45,155 nucleotides of DNA from Microcystis aeruginosa W13-11 (GCA_009995705.1 JAADBR010000017.1:1-45155), one strand, 5' to 3'; positions 1 to 8,331 are shown, counted from the first letter of the stretch. Program-made: numbers and translations. The notes: generated by a model not told the origin, from the sequence alone.

Positions 1-55
1 CCAAGTGGTCTATGTCTTGTATGTCTATTTGAACTTCTGTTTTCATTTTGGTCAT
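1..55 (-). mobile_element. Start of a probable IS1634-type transposase, runs off the left edge
   Basis: Reading leftwards from an ATG at 55-53 gives an open frame to the window edge that reads MTKMKTEVQIDIQDIDHL. A short N-terminus carrying an I-x-(D/N)-(I/L)-DHLG motif is what I know from IS1634-family (DUF4277) cyanobacterial transposases, so this is probably the 5' end of such a gene. A second in-frame ATG lies at 46-44. Only 18 residues are visible, so the family call is tentative. It implies that the small genes to its right sit next to an insertion sequence. Confidence 0.45.
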
Positions 56-93
56 TTTAAAATCCACTTTACCTAAAATAACTTTTTTTCAAT

Positions 94-378
94 TTAATCT
101 GCTGAATGTGGGATACAATCATCTACTTTTTTTCCCGTTCGTCTTATATCTCCATGTAGCTTAAGAGTATCCTTGATATCTAAGAGAATAGCATGATCGA
201 CCTCTATAGGATTAATAGATAAAGCAACAACATTCAATAGAAACAGATTAGGAGGAGAACTTTTTGCTTTCTCCATTAGTCTTTGATGATCGATTACAAT
301 CCTTTGTGGTGAGAAGCTACGATAATTGCCACTCCCGTCAGTATAACCTGTCATTTTTAATTCGTTGTCTCTACTCAT
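94..378 (-). CDS. Small hypothetical protein (94 aa)
   Basis: Not recognised. The start is well supported: AAGGAG lies 4 bases upstream of the ATG. The protein is soluble and mixed in composition, with a polar N-terminus (about residues 1-40), a hydrophobic beta-like stretch LFLLNVVALSINP in the middle (46-58) and a charged C-terminus; there is no signal peptide or membrane helix. It is followed on the same strand by the probable transposase start at the window edge and preceded, 126 bp upstream, by the 52-aa gene. Both small genes diverge from the NB-ARC ATPase gene and may be its companions, which is an inference from position only. Confidence 0.6.
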   Translation of the reverse strand: MSRDNELKMTGYTDGSGNYRSFSPQRIVIDHQRLMEKAKSSPPNLFLLNVVALSINPIEVDHAILLDIKDTLKLHGDIRRTGKKVDDCIPHSAD

Positions 379-504
379 ACAACTCCTTAGTGTCTTGTTC
401 GCTAAACTGATTGCTCAATAAAATATTAATCACAGACAGCAAAAAGACTGCTGTGATTAATAGCAAATATTTGAATGACTCTAGCATTACTTTGGATCAG
501 AAAA

Positions 505-663
505 CTAATCCTTGTTATTTCCAGAATCAGAAGACTTGCTTGATTTTCCTGATACAATTTTTTGAGTTGCTACCTTACCAGCTTCGCTGGCAGCACCTTT
601 TGCCGCTTCTTTTAGCACTTCCTTAAGAGAATGTCCAATAGCGTCTTTACTGGAACCTGACAT
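505..663 (-). CDS. Small Gly/Ala/Ser/Lys-rich protein (52 aa)
   Basis: Not recognised. I place the start at the ATG at 663 (protein MSGSSKDAIGH...) rather than an upstream ATG at 711, because a GGGAGG motif precedes 663 and the extra 16 residues look unrelated. Residues 6-34 can form one amphipathic helix (LKEVLKEAAKGAASEAGKVA) followed by a Ser/Lys/Asp tail that is probably disordered. There is no signal peptide or membrane segment. It is divergent from the NB-ARC gene, with about 285 bp between them holding a direct repeat and a -10 box. A short amphipathic peptide beside a STAND ATPase is suggestive of a conflict-system component, but nothing in the sequence proves it. Confidence 0.55.
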   Translation of the reverse strand: MSGSSKDAIGHSLKEVLKEAAKGAASEAGKVATQKIVSGKSSKSSDSGNNKD

Positions 664-825
664 AAATCCTGCCTCCCTAATTAAGATTAAATGGTATAAA
701 CTGTTCGTCATCTAAATTCCCGAATTAATCTAAGCTAGACAATGGGTTCAGTGCCTAAAAACACTGCTTAGAGTGCGAACTGCTTATTTATGTCCCTGAT
801 CATAGCTTCAAAAATTGGCATCAGA

Positions 826-921
826 GCCTTAAAAAGACTTGGAATAAAAGCCTTAAAAAGACTGTAGCAAATTCAAAAAAGCCAGAAAAAACTTTTTTAG
901 ACGCAAAAAGCATGATATAAT
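826..921 (+). promoter_or_regulatory. Direct repeats and -10 box upstream of the NB-ARC gene
   Basis: The 14-mer GCCTTAAAAAGACT occurs twice, at 826-839 and 850-863, a 24-bp period, and a degenerate relative (GCCTAAAAACACT) lies at about 752-764. A consensus-like -10 TATAAT is at 916-921, 27 bp before the ATG; no good -35 is evident. The repeats sit about 55-90 bp upstream of the -10, where an activator or repressor could bind. The repeats are directly visible; the regulatory role is inferred. Confidence 0.5.
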
Positions 922-948
922 CCTTAGCGTTAATTACCAGTAGAATGT

Positions 949-2289
949 ATGATTGATATTCAAGAGATTGTTAACATTGCTGATGAGTTAATTTTTTCTC
1001 ATATTGGAGAACATCTTAATGACTTGCAAAAAACTGTTCTCTTAGGCACAATACAAGGCAAAAGTTACCTTGAAATTGCCTCTGAAGCTCAATACACAGA
1101 AAAATACATTAAAGATACTGCGGGAAAACTCTGGAAGATTTTATCTGAATCAGTAGGAGAAAAAGTAAAAAAATCTAATGTAAAAGCAACCATAGAAAGA
1201 TGTTATTATTCTTCAAACAATATTTTTCAAGGTATTCAAATTAACAGTGGCAATATTTGTCGAGACACATCTTCAGATATGCACTCACATCAAGAGAAAA
1301 CTGTTAATCATGAAGATTTAAGTGATGCTCCTAATATTGAGAATTTTTATGGTCGGATGGAAGAATTAAAGGAATTAGAACAAAAAATTATTCAAGAAAA
1401 ATGTAATCTAATAAACATTGTTGGTGTTAAAGGTATTGGTAAAACAGCCTTGAGCTTAAATTTAGTTGCGATCATCAAGCCGCACTTTGATTATGTCATC
1501 TATAAAAGCCTTAAATCCTTGCCAACCTTATCACAACTTATTAGAGAAATAATTAGCGTGTCTCATGAATTAGATTCTGATAATTATAACAATGATTCCT
1601 CTGATAAAATAACACAATTTAAGGAGATTTTAAAGAAACATCGTTATCTTATTATTCTTGACGATGTCAATTGGGTTTTCTCCCCAATTCAATCTTTAGG
1701 TTCTTATAAAAAAGGATATGAAGAATACAGTATTCTCTTGACAATTTTATCGCAAACACAATATCAAAGCTGTATTATCATTAACAGTTGTGAATATATT
1801 CGTGAGCTTAATGATACTATGATTCTAGAGTTATCTGGACTAGGTAATGAGAGCAAACATATTATCAATGATTATAGCTTACAAGGTAAAGAGTATTACG
1901 AAGAATTAATATCTATCTACGAAGGAAACCCACTTTATTTAAAAATTATTAGCAGTCTAATTCGAGACTTATTTGCAGGAAATATTGCTGAGTTTTTAAG
2001 TTATGAACAACCCTTTTTTGATCATGACTTAATAGATGTTTTGCGAGAAACATTAAGTTTTCTAATTACCAGTGAAATTCAATTACTTAAATTTCTCGCC
2101 AATCAGCGGGATAGAATATCAATGAATCAAATTAAAAAACATCCTAATATTTTATCCTCAAAAGAATTAATTAATAATCTTCAATCTCTGAAAAGACGCT
2201 TAATGATTTCTCTAGAACAGCAAGATGATCAAATTTATGTGGCCATTCCTTTTATCATCAAAAATTTTATTATTTCTTACATAGATTAA
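949..2289 (+). CDS. NB-ARC (STAND) NTPase with N-terminal HTH-like domain
   Basis: The protein is 446 aa. Residues 1-80 resemble the small helical domain (DLQKTVLLGTIQGKSYLEIA ... EKYIKDTAGKLWK) that begins many cyanobacterial NB-ARC/WD40 proteins and is called a vWA-MoxR-associated N-terminal HTH. An NB-ARC ATPase follows at about 128-345, with Walker A GVKGIGKT at 159-166 and Walker B LIILDDV at 234-240. The C-terminal 100 residues look helical and hold no WD40 or TPR repeats, so the usual sensor array is missing and the protein is short for the family. The gene is markedly AT-rich and A-ending in codon use compared with genes after 3 kb, suggesting transfer. STAND ATPases act as nucleotide-switched, oligomerising signal or defence hubs; no obvious effector domain is fused here, so an effector, if any, would be encoded separately. 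Confidence 0.8.
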   Translation: MIDIQEIVNIADELIFSHIGEHLNDLQKTVLLGTIQGKSYLEIASEAQYTEKYIKDTAGKLWKILSESVGEKVKKSNVKATIERCYYSSNNIFQGIQINSGNICRDTSSDMHSHQEKTVNHEDLSDAPNIENFYGRMEELKELEQKIIQEKCNLINIVGVKGIGKTALSLNLVAIIKPHFDYVIYKSLKSLPTLSQLIREIISVSHELDSDNYNNDSSDKITQFKEILKKHRYLIILDDVNWVFSPIQSLGSYKKGYEEYSILLTILSQTQYQSCIIINSCEYIRELNDTMILELSGLGNESKHIINDYSLQGKEYYEELISIYEGNPLYLKIISSLIRDLFAGNIAEFLSYEQPFFDHDLIDVLRETLSFLITSEIQLLKFLANQRDRISMNQIKKHPNILSSKELINNLQSLKRRLMISLEQQDDQIYVAIPFIIKNFIISYID

Positions 2290-2486
2290 ATTAAATTTTG
2301 TTTTGTGTTAAATTTTTAGTATTTGACTACTTAATTGATGTGATAATTTTTTTTTCAGAGCCTGTTAGCAAACAACTATTATTAACTGAAAATAAGTTCT
2401 ACTCAAGGAAATTTTGTCACTACTTTTACAAAAAGATAAGGCTTTCAGATGATGAAATGGTAGGGATTTGAATCATCGCTAATTCA

Positions 2487-2689
2487 GTTTATATGGCTCT
2501 TCGTTACTTGGTATGGTTCGATAGGGGGGCATAAATTGACTAAATCCTTATCTGGCAAGAGACTTAATTGATGAGTTCGCTTTAGATCAAAAACAATTGA
2601 CAAAAATCGCCAAATGCCTTTCTACATAAGGGTTACATCCCCTATAACCCCAGTCCATTGCATAACACAAACCGAAGAGCCGTTTATAT
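2487..2689. mobile_element. ISL3-type MITE/solo-end element with perfect 8-bp TSD
   Basis: Imperfect terminal inverted repeats start with GGCTCTTCG at 2495 and end with CGAAGAGCC at 2681, giving a 187-bp element. The repeats remain similar for about 30 bp inward (TTACTTGGTATGG against TTTGTGTTATGCAATGG). GTTTATAT is present exactly on both sides (2487-2494 and 2682-2689). GGCTCTTCG-type ends and 8-bp duplications are hallmarks of the ISL3 family. No transposase coding remains, so it is a non-autonomous derivative needing an ISL3 transposase elsewhere. Confidence 0.85.
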
Positions 2690-2892
2690 TAATAATTGAT
2701 AGAATGCCTCTGGATATAGATCCTAAAACAGGGCAGAAATCATTTTGTCCAAAATACATCTAAGCAAACAGCAGCTGATTACTGATTACCCTAACCTAAT
2801 TTACCTTCATCTTTCTCTAGGTTTTAAAACGCAGCAAACCAGAAATATTGGTCTTATCCCCTGATAAATTATTGTCTATGGGTGATAGGTGA

Positions 2893-2983
2893 TAAGCTAA
2901 ACGGCTTTTACTTCGGATCACCGATATAGACTCCAAAAGGGTTATAGCTATTGGATCATGCAGGTTAAGCGCCGTTTAGCTTA
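2893..2983. repeat. 13-bp perfect inverted repeat in the gene-free stretch
   Basis: TAAGCTAAACGGC at 2893-2905 is exactly inverted as GCCGTTTAGCTTA at 2971-2983, enclosing 65 bp. It may be another small MITE remnant or the ends of an eroded IS; I see no target duplication. The rest of 2290-3034 outside this and the ISL3-type element shows no open frame or RNA that I recognise. Confidence 0.5.
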
Positions 2984-3034
2984 CAAGCAATCCACGGTCA
3001 ACCAGAAAGACTAGCGAAACAAGAATTATTAACC

Positions 3035-3847
3035 CTAATTAGTTCCGTTTAAAAGTTGAGAACGAAGCAAATCGATCGCCTCTAAATAACTTGGCATCGG
3101 TTCATCACCTAACAGACAAGCACTGCGATCCACGCTAATCATATCATCACCCCAAAACACCTGACCCAGAGGAATAGATTTTCCTCGATCCGGTCGCCAA
3201 TTACTACTAAAATATTTAAGATTAGCGTCCACCACTGCCCCATCAAAAAGATGACCGATACAAAAATAGACATCCTGTAAAATTAGCGGTACGGAGGGGC
3301 GATGTAATTGCCCTCGCGAGTTGGGACTACGGCCCTTATAATGACTACGGGGAAAGAGTCCATAGAGATTTTTTAAAGAAGCAGAAATCAGAGGTTCATC
3401 CTTTAAATGGGTGCGTTTTAAGGTTCCAATCGTGATCCGACAATCCACTTCTTCGATAATTTTAGGGGCAAACATCGAGGGAAAACGCACAGGAAAAGGG
3501 GAAAGATTCGGATATTCTTGCTGGGGTAAACTATCAGCATCAAGAATGGTTATGACCGGATCGAGAATAGATTTTACTCCCAAAATATCGATAATTTCTC
3601 TCAAAGAAATAGCAGAACAAACTCCCTCTAATAAGATGATTTCTGCCCCTGGATTTACCCCTCTCAATCCCCGCAAAACTTGACTTAATACCGGCAGACT
3701 AACCGTTACCGGTGGAGGCACAGGATAACCTAAATTAGGTTTAATTAAAATACGTTTAGCTGTGATAGCTGCCGGGGGAGGTTGATAAACAAAATCCGCC
3801 ATAGCTGAATTTTTTACCCCGGCAGTAATTGAGGATTGGGTAATCAT
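3035..3847 (-). CDS. DUF362 domain protein
   Basis: A 270-aa protein whose core (ILIKPNLGY near 32-40, then LLEG at 72-75, RITIGTLKRTHL at 137-148, SLKNLYGLFP at 157-166) matches the DUF362 family, cyanobacterial form. Family members are of unknown biochemical role and are sometimes linked to iron-sulphur proteins, but no ferredoxin Cys motif is present here. There is no signal peptide. The start at 3847 has no clear Shine-Dalgarno; an internal Met at 3802 is an alternative. It lies 15 bp downstream of dusA on the same strand, so the two are probably co-transcribed. Confidence 0.75.
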   Translation of the reverse strand: MITQSSITAGVKNSAMADFVYQPPPAAITAKRILIKPNLGYPVPPPVTVSLPVLSQVLRGLRGVNPGAEIILLEGVCSAISLREIIDILGVKSILDPVITILDADSLPQQEYPNLSPFPVRFPSMFAPKIIEEVDCRITIGTLKRTHLKDEPLISASLKNLYGLFPRSHYKGRSPNSRGQLHRPSVPLILQDVYFCIGHLFDGAVVDANLKYFSSNWRPDRGKSIPLGQVFWGDDMISVDRSACLLGDEPMPSYLEAIDLLRSQLLNGTN

Positions 3848-3862
3848 AGAAAGAAAAATAAA

Positions 3863-4849
3863 TTAATGGGAATTGGCGAGATCATTTAGGGAGTTTACCT
3901 GCTGTAAAGCTTGCCAGATTACCCCAGAATCGGACCCAGGAAAATGGCTATTTTCACTAATATAACGCTTCCAGACCTTAGTTCCGGGCTGACCAGCAAA
4001 AAGCTGTAAAAGATGCTTGCTGATCTGGTGTAATTTATAACCTTTACTCACCCACTCATCGATGTAGGGAAGCATTTTTTTGATTACTTCTTCCCGGGTA
4101 GGAGGAGTAACCGATTCCCCATAAAAATCTCGATCGACTGTGGCAAATAAATAGGGATTATCGTAGGCTGCCCGACCGATCATGACCGCATCTACTAATT
4201 GTAAATGTTGTCTAGCCTGTTCTAAATTAATGATACCGCCATTAATTTCAATAAACAAATGGGGAAACTGATTTTTTAGGCGATAAACATCATCGTAACG
4301 CAAAGGGGGGACGGTGCGATTTTCCTTGGGACTTAATCCCTGTAACCAAGCTTTGCGCGCATGGATGGTAAAACGTTGACAACCCGCATCCGCGACAATA
4401 CCGACAAAATTCGCCATATTTTCGTAACTATCCTGATGATCAATGCCAATTCTCTGTTTTACGGTCACGGGAATCGATACAGCTTGATTCATTGCCGATA
4501 TTCCCCTCGCGACTAATTCTGGGTTAGCCATCAAACAAGCGCCGAAATTGCCCTCTTTTACCCGAGAACTAGGACAACCCACATTGAGGTTTACCTCGTC
4601 ATAACCCATATCTTCGGCTATTTTAGCGCATTCTGCCAAAAGATAGGGATTATCACCCCCTAACTGCAAAGCTAGAGGTTTTTCTGCTAGGGAGAACCCC
4701 AGCAACTTATAGCGTTCGCCGTGTTTAATCGCCATCGTCGTGATCATTTCCGTGTAGAGAAGGGGACAACGGCTAATTTGTCGCAAAAAATAGCGAAAAT
4801 GGCGATCGGTATAATCCATCATCGGCGCCACACTTAAAATACTGCCCAT
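3863..4849 (-). CDS. dusA: tRNA-dihydrouridine synthase A (DusA)
   Basis: Flavoenzyme that reduces specific uridines in the tRNA D-loop (U20/U20a) to dihydrouridine using NADPH. A TIM-barrel Dus protein is visible: VAPMMDYTDRHFR at the N-terminus, the LALQLGGD motif, LNVGCPSSRVKEGNFGACLM holding the conserved cysteines, TVKQRIGID, FTIHARKAWLQGLSPKENR, and INGGI/VMIGRAAYDNP for phosphate and FMN binding. The GLSPKENR stretch and IHARKAWL are typical of the DusA subgroup. The frame is open to a TTG at 4921, but homologues begin close to MGSILSVAPMM, so I choose the ATG at 4849, preceded by AAGGGA. It heads a two-gene unit with the DUF362 gene. Confidence 0.9.
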   Translation of the reverse strand: MGSILSVAPMMDYTDRHFRYFLRQISRCPLLYTEMITTMAIKHGERYKLLGFSLAEKPLALQLGGDNPYLLAECAKIAEDMGYDEVNLNVGCPSSRVKEGNFGACLMANPELVARGISAMNQAVSIPVTVKQRIGIDHQDSYENMANFVGIVADAGCQRFTIHARKAWLQGLSPKENRTVPPLRYDDVYRLKNQFPHLFIEINGGIINLEQARQHLQLVDAVMIGRAAYDNPYLFATVDRDFYGESVTPPTREEVIKKMLPYIDEWVSKGYKLHQISKHLLQLFAGQPGTKVWKRYISENSHFPGSDSGVIWQALQQVNSLNDLANSH

Positions 4850-5001
4850 CTTTCCCTTGATTTTTTCGCTGATCGGGACATTCTCTGGGGAAACCCAGGG
4901 AATAACCAGTCTTCCTCTCAATGTATTTTAAAGCTTTTTGGTAAGTTGACTATCTAATATTACTGGTTAAGTAGTAGTGCAAAATAAATTTTCTAGTGGC
5001 T

Positions 5002-5225
5002 GGTGATTCGGTAGTAGTAATGGCGGCTTAATCCTTTGCTTTGCTTTGCTGTGCATTGTAGTCATGGATAAAATACCAAAGGGTTCTCCAAGGTGATTCT
5101 CCATTTTTTTAGAGAAAGATAGACTCTCTCTCACCAGTCGAGAAATCCTTTGTCGAAAGGTATTATTTAATTTTTCAATAGGATTAGTTTGACCAGTTTC
5201 TTTCCCGACCAGTCGATGACGTTAT
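5002..5225 (-). pseudogene. IS1-family remnant: 3' end of transposase (InsB) plus IS end
   Basis: The minus strand reads [20 protein letters not shown] then [20 protein letters not shown], the C-terminal part of an IS1 InsB-type transposase. The family's next motif, WYFIHDYNA, is present but in another frame, so there is a frameshift near 5075. The coding remnant stops at 5028. The sequence GGTGATTCGGTAG at 5002 looks like an IS1 terminal repeat, giving the right end of the element. The 5' half and other end are gone; the break is at about 5225. The remaining bases of 4922-5276 hold no gene. Confidence 0.8.
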
Positions 5226-5282
5226 CTATTGGCTAAAAAACCGGTACACTGATAACTGATAATTGACAACTGATCAGTGCTT

Positions 5283-5537
5283 ATGCCTCCTCGTTGGCCC
5301 CGTCAACCCGATCGCAAAAACGATCCTGCTTTCCGACGTTTAGATGATCGCATGAATTTCGCCGTTCATGTGGCGGCTTTTTTAGCGATTAATTCAGGGT
5401 TGTGGTTTTTTCATATCATTAAATTTTCCGATTGGACTTGGTTGAATCTGTTCACGGGAATTTGGGCTATTCTATTGGTGGGACATTTGATTTATATAGC
5501 GGCGATCGCTAACTACTCGGTAACACCCCATGGTTAA
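5283..5537 (+). CDS. 2TM domain-containing membrane protein (84 aa)
   Basis: A short protein with a basic, Pro-rich cytoplasmic N-terminus (about 1-25) and two hydrophobic helices: roughly 27-46 (FAVHVAAFLAINSGLWFF) and 54-75 (LFTGIWAILLVGHLIYIAAI). This fits the 2TM family, whose role is unknown. I use the ATG at 5283; a GTG two codons earlier is possible. Its end overlaps the start of the DUF3181 gene by 8 bp, so the two are translationally linked. Confidence 0.7.
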   Translation: MPPRWPRQPDRKNDPAFRRLDDRMNFAVHVAAFLAINSGLWFFHIIKFSDWTWLNLFTGIWAILLVGHLIYIAAIANYSVTPHG

Positions 5538-5832
5538 CACAACTCAGGACATCGAAAATCTGGCGGCCCAAATCGGCGACAATATCTACATTGACGTGGC
5601 TAAATGGCATCTCTATCTCCGGGAGGCCCATTTACACAGCGTCGTTGCCGAAAAAGTCTTCCCTTTGCTCGAAAACGACAGTTTAAGCGAGAATGCAGTC
5701 GTGTCTATCCTGCGGGAGATAAAAGTCACCCTCGGAGGAGGTCATCTGCAAGTTTCCCTAGCGGATTTATTACCCAGCAAATGTCAGATAGATTTAATCG
5801 ATTTGCTCGAAGAATACCAAAAAAGTCGCTAA
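5530..5832 (+). CDS. DUF3181 family protein (100 aa)
   Basis: A small soluble acidic helical protein beginning MVNTTQDIENLAAQIGDNIYIDVAKWHLYL, which I recognise as the cyanobacterium-specific DUF3181 family of unknown function. There are no Cys clusters, signal or membrane segments. It overlaps the upstream 2TM gene by 8 bp. The downstream region carries a MITE before ald, so the transcript probably ends there. Confidence 0.8.
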   Translation: MVNTTQDIENLAAQIGDNIYIDVAKWHLYLREAHLHSVVAEKVFPLLENDSLSENAVVSILREIKVTLGGGHLQVSLADLLPSKCQIDLIDLLEEYQKSR

Positions 5833-5867
5833 AATTCCCAAATAGTATGCCTGATAACTCGCAACTA

Positions 5868-6027
5868 TAGGGTTGGCTGAATAAATCTAAAAACATTGTT
5901 CGATAAGTACTGGTCCCTAGAGTGATCCGGGGGGAAATTCAGGAACTTTTCCCCTGAAAATGGCTAAAACCTTACACCCTACACCCTACACCCTACCCCC
6001 ACCGAAAAACTTTTTCAGCATACCCTA
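5868..6027. mobile_element. TA-flanked MITE (156 bp), GGGTTKGCTGAA-family ends
   Basis: The left end GGGTTGGCTGAATAAAT begins at 5870 and the right end, read inverted from 6025, is GGGTATGCTGAAAAAGT (13 of 17 bases agree). Both sides are flanked by TA (5868-5869, 6026-6027). A TA duplication is typical of IS630/Tc1-mariner elements, so I suggest a MITE of that type. Single ends of the same family recur near 16265-16279, 18819, 26750, 36885 and 40278. It sits 29 bp upstream of ald and may contribute to its leader. Confidence 0.65.
5974..5994 (+). repeat. Heptamer tandem repeat ACACCCT x3
   Basis: Three exact tandem copies of ACACCCT inside the MITE. It belongs to a set of 7-bp-period repeats scattered in the intergenic DNA of this window and resembles the short tandemly repeated repetitive (STRR) sequences of cyanobacteria. 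Confidence 0.75.
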
Positions 6028-6055
6028 GTTAGAAATAGTCCCCCAGAAGCAAACC

Positions 6056-7141
6056 ATGGAAATAGGTGTTCCCAAAGAGATTAAAGATCAAGAGTTTCGC
6101 GTCGGTTTAAGTCCCAGCAGTGTGCGTGTACTCAATGATCGCGGTCATAGGGTATTCGTGGAAACAGCCGCCGGATTGGGTGCTGGATTCAGCGATGAGG
6201 ATTACCAAAAAGCTGGGGCCAAAATTGTGGAAAAAGCCGCCGAAGTTTGGGATAAACCGCTAGTTGTCAAGGTAAAAGAGCCGCTTAAGGCAGAATACGG
6301 CTTTTTAAACAAGGAAGCTCTCCTATTCACCTATTTACACCTAGCAGCCGAGCGCTATTTAACGGAAGCATTAATTGAGTCGGGAACAACTGCGATCGCT
6401 TATGAAACGGTCGAGCTTGCTGATGGTCGCTTGCCTCTCTTAACTCCCATGAGTGTTATTGCTGGTCGTCTTTCGGTACAATTTGGGGCCCGCTATCTGG
6501 AAAAACAACAGGGAGGTAGGGGAGTTTTACTGGGGGGTTTCCCCGGGGTGAGTCCTGGACAAGTGGTTATCCTTGGCGGGGGTGTGGTGGGTACGGAAGC
6601 GGCCAGAATTGCCATCGGTATGGGGGCAAAAGTAACTATTTTAGATATTAACGTCGAGCGCTTGGCCTATTTAGAGACTTTATTCGGTTCCAGGGTAGAA
6701 TTGCTTTATAGCAGCTCGGCACAATTAGAAGAGGTGGTTCCTAAGGCCGATTTATTGATTGGGGCCGTGCTAGTCTTAGGAAAACGAGCGCCGACTCTAG
6801 TTTCTCGCTCTTTAGTCGCCAAAATGAACCCTGGTTCTGTAATTGTCGATGTGGCAGTGGACCAAGGCGGCTGCGTGGAAACCCTACGGGCCACTTCCCA
6901 CAGTCAACCGACTTACCTGGAGTCGGGAGTAGTACATTATGGGGTGCCTAATATGCCAGGAGCAGTACCCTGGACGGCAACTCAAGCTTTAAATAATAGT
7001 ACTCTTCCCTACGTTATTAAATTAGCCGACCATGGGGTAAAAGCTTTGGATCAAGATGTTTCCCTCGCTAAGGGGTTAAATGTCGCCAATCATCGGTTAA
7101 TTCATCCAGCAGTGCGCGAAGTTTTTCCCGATTTGATTTGA
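6056..7141 (+). CDS. ald: Alanine dehydrogenase
   Basis: Catalyses NAD-dependent oxidative deamination of L-alanine to pyruvate and ammonia, reversibly; cytosolic, usually hexameric. At 361 aa it has the normal length. Visible hallmarks are MEIGVPKEIKDQEFRVGL (R15 binds substrate), VVKVKEP with catalytic Lys at 74, FTYLHLAA with catalytic His at 95, the Rossmann motif LGGGVVGTEAA at 173-183 and VDVAVDQGGC with the conserved Asp. The start at 6056 matches family N-termini, though the Shine-Dalgarno is weak. It appears monocistronic, with a MITE immediately upstream and an RM operon downstream. I see no clear NtcA box. Confidence 0.95.
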   Translation: MEIGVPKEIKDQEFRVGLSPSSVRVLNDRGHRVFVETAAGLGAGFSDEDYQKAGAKIVEKAAEVWDKPLVVKVKEPLKAEYGFLNKEALLFTYLHLAAERYLTEALIESGTTAIAYETVELADGRLPLLTPMSVIAGRLSVQFGARYLEKQQGGRGVLLGGFPGVSPGQVVILGGGVVGTEAARIAIGMGAKVTILDINVERLAYLETLFGSRVELLYSSSAQLEEVVPKADLLIGAVLVLGKRAPTLVSRSLVAKMNPGSVIVDVAVDQGGCVETLRATSHSQPTYLESGVVHYGVPNMPGAVPWTATQALNNSTLPYVIKLADHGVKALDQDVSLAKGLNVANHRLIHPAVREVFPDLI

Positions 7142-7236
7142 ATGTGAAAAAGGTGCGACTGAATTCCTTTGAGCTGCTAGGAAAATCAGTCGTATCTCTC
7201 TTAACAATTAAAACAGGATTAAGGTGGTTAATTCAC

Positions 7237-7282
7237 TTGTACTTTAGATATCTTGTTGGTTATAATCAGGGAATATCATTCC
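7237..7282 (+). promoter_or_regulatory. Putative promoter and operator-like palindrome of RM system 1
   Basis: TTGTAC at 7237-7242, an 18-bp spacer and a perfect TATAAT at 7261-7266 precede the methylase ATG at 7303. Just downstream is the palindrome GGAAT-ATC-ATTCC (7270-7282), placed where a repressor would block transcription. Autoregulation by methylases or controllers is common in RM systems; this site is a candidate only. Confidence 0.45.
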
Positions 7283-7302
7283 TAGGAAAATATTAAGTTA
7301 CA

Positions 7303-8319
7303 ATGGTCAAATTTATCGATTTATTTGCCGGTATTGGAGGCTTTAGAATAGCCTTTGAAAATCTGGGTTGTCAGTGTGTTTTTTCATCGGAGTGGAATAA
7401 ATTTTCTCGAAAAACCTACGAAGCCAATTTTAATGATAGTCCCGAAGGAGATATTAGTTTAATTCCCGATTTAACAATACCAGATCATGATATATTGACG
7501 GCTGGGTTTCCCTGTCAGCCTTTTAGCATAGCTGGAGTAACTAAACACAATGCGTTAGGTACTCGTCATGGGTTTGATCATCCCACTCAAGGAACACTTT
7601 TTTTCGAGGTTGTCAGAATTATTCGAGAAAAAAAACCAAAAGCATTTATTTTAGAAAATGTCAAAAATTTACAGAGTCATGACAGGGGTAAAACATTTGA
7701 AGTGATTAAAAATACCCTATCAGACGATTTAAATTATCATATTTATTATCAGGTCATAGATGCTCGTTCTCTTGTTCCCCAGAACAGAAAAAGAATTTTT
7801 ATTGTTGGGTTTGAGAAACCTAGCCGATTTATGTTCCCAGAAATACCAGATATTCATCCTAAAATTAAAGATATTCTTGAACAGGAAGTTGATAGTAAAT
7901 ATACTTTAACAGATCATCTCTGGGATTACTTACAAAAGTATGCTGATAAACATAAAGAAAAAGGGAATGGTTTCGGTTATGGATTGGTTAATTTGGAGGG
8001 GATTGCCAGAACTTTGAGTGCTAGATATTATAAAGATGGTTCCGAAATTTTGATCCCTCAACAGGGAAAAAATCCCCGTCGTCTAACACCAAGGGAATGT
8101 GCAAGATTGATGGGATTTCCTGAAAAATTCATTATTCCTGTATCTGATAATCAAGCTTATAAACAGTTTGGTAATGCGGTTGTACCTCCTGTGGTAGAGG
8201 CAATAGGAAGGGAGATATTGCTAAGTCTGAATAATCCTATTTTAGATCAGAAAAATTTGCTTGATTCATCTCGCAAAAATCCAATTATCAAACAATTAGA
8301 ACTTGCCCTAGTTTTTTAG
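7303..8319 (+). CDS. DNA (cytosine-5)-methyltransferase of type II RM system 1
   Basis: Transfers methyl from SAM to C5 of cytosine in the recognition site, protecting host DNA. The 338-aa protein shows all ordered m5C motifs: [11 protein letters not shown] (6-15), [11 protein letters not shown] with catalytic Cys 71, VI ENVKN (118-122), [15 protein letters not shown] (160-170), [16 protein letters not shown] and [17 protein letters not shown]. The variable target-recognition region lies between about 175 and 255. It is 12 bp upstream of the endonuclease gene and presumably in one operon with it. Both genes are more AT-rich than ald, consistent with transfer. Confidence 0.93.
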   Translation: MVKFIDLFAGIGGFRIAFENLGCQCVFSSEWNKFSRKTYEANFNDSPEGDISLIPDLTIPDHDILTAGFPCQPFSIAGVTKHNALGTRHGFDHPTQGTLFFEVVRIIREKKPKAFILENVKNLQSHDRGKTFEVIKNTLSDDLNYHIYYQVIDARSLVPQNRKRIFIVGFEKPSRFMFPEIPDIHPKIKDILEQEVDSKYTLTDHLWDYLQKYADKHKEKGNGFGYGLVNLEGIARTLSARYYKDGSEILIPQQGKNPRRLTPRECARLMGFPEKFIIPVSDNQAYKQFGNAVVPPVVEAIGREILLSLNNPILDQKNLLDSSRKNPIIKQLELALVF

Positions 8320-8331
8320 TCCTAAAGATTT

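Noticed and set aside
4850..4921. N-terminal extension of DusA from a TTG at 4921
   Set aside because: The 24 extra residues do not match the family, and a better ATG exists at 4849.
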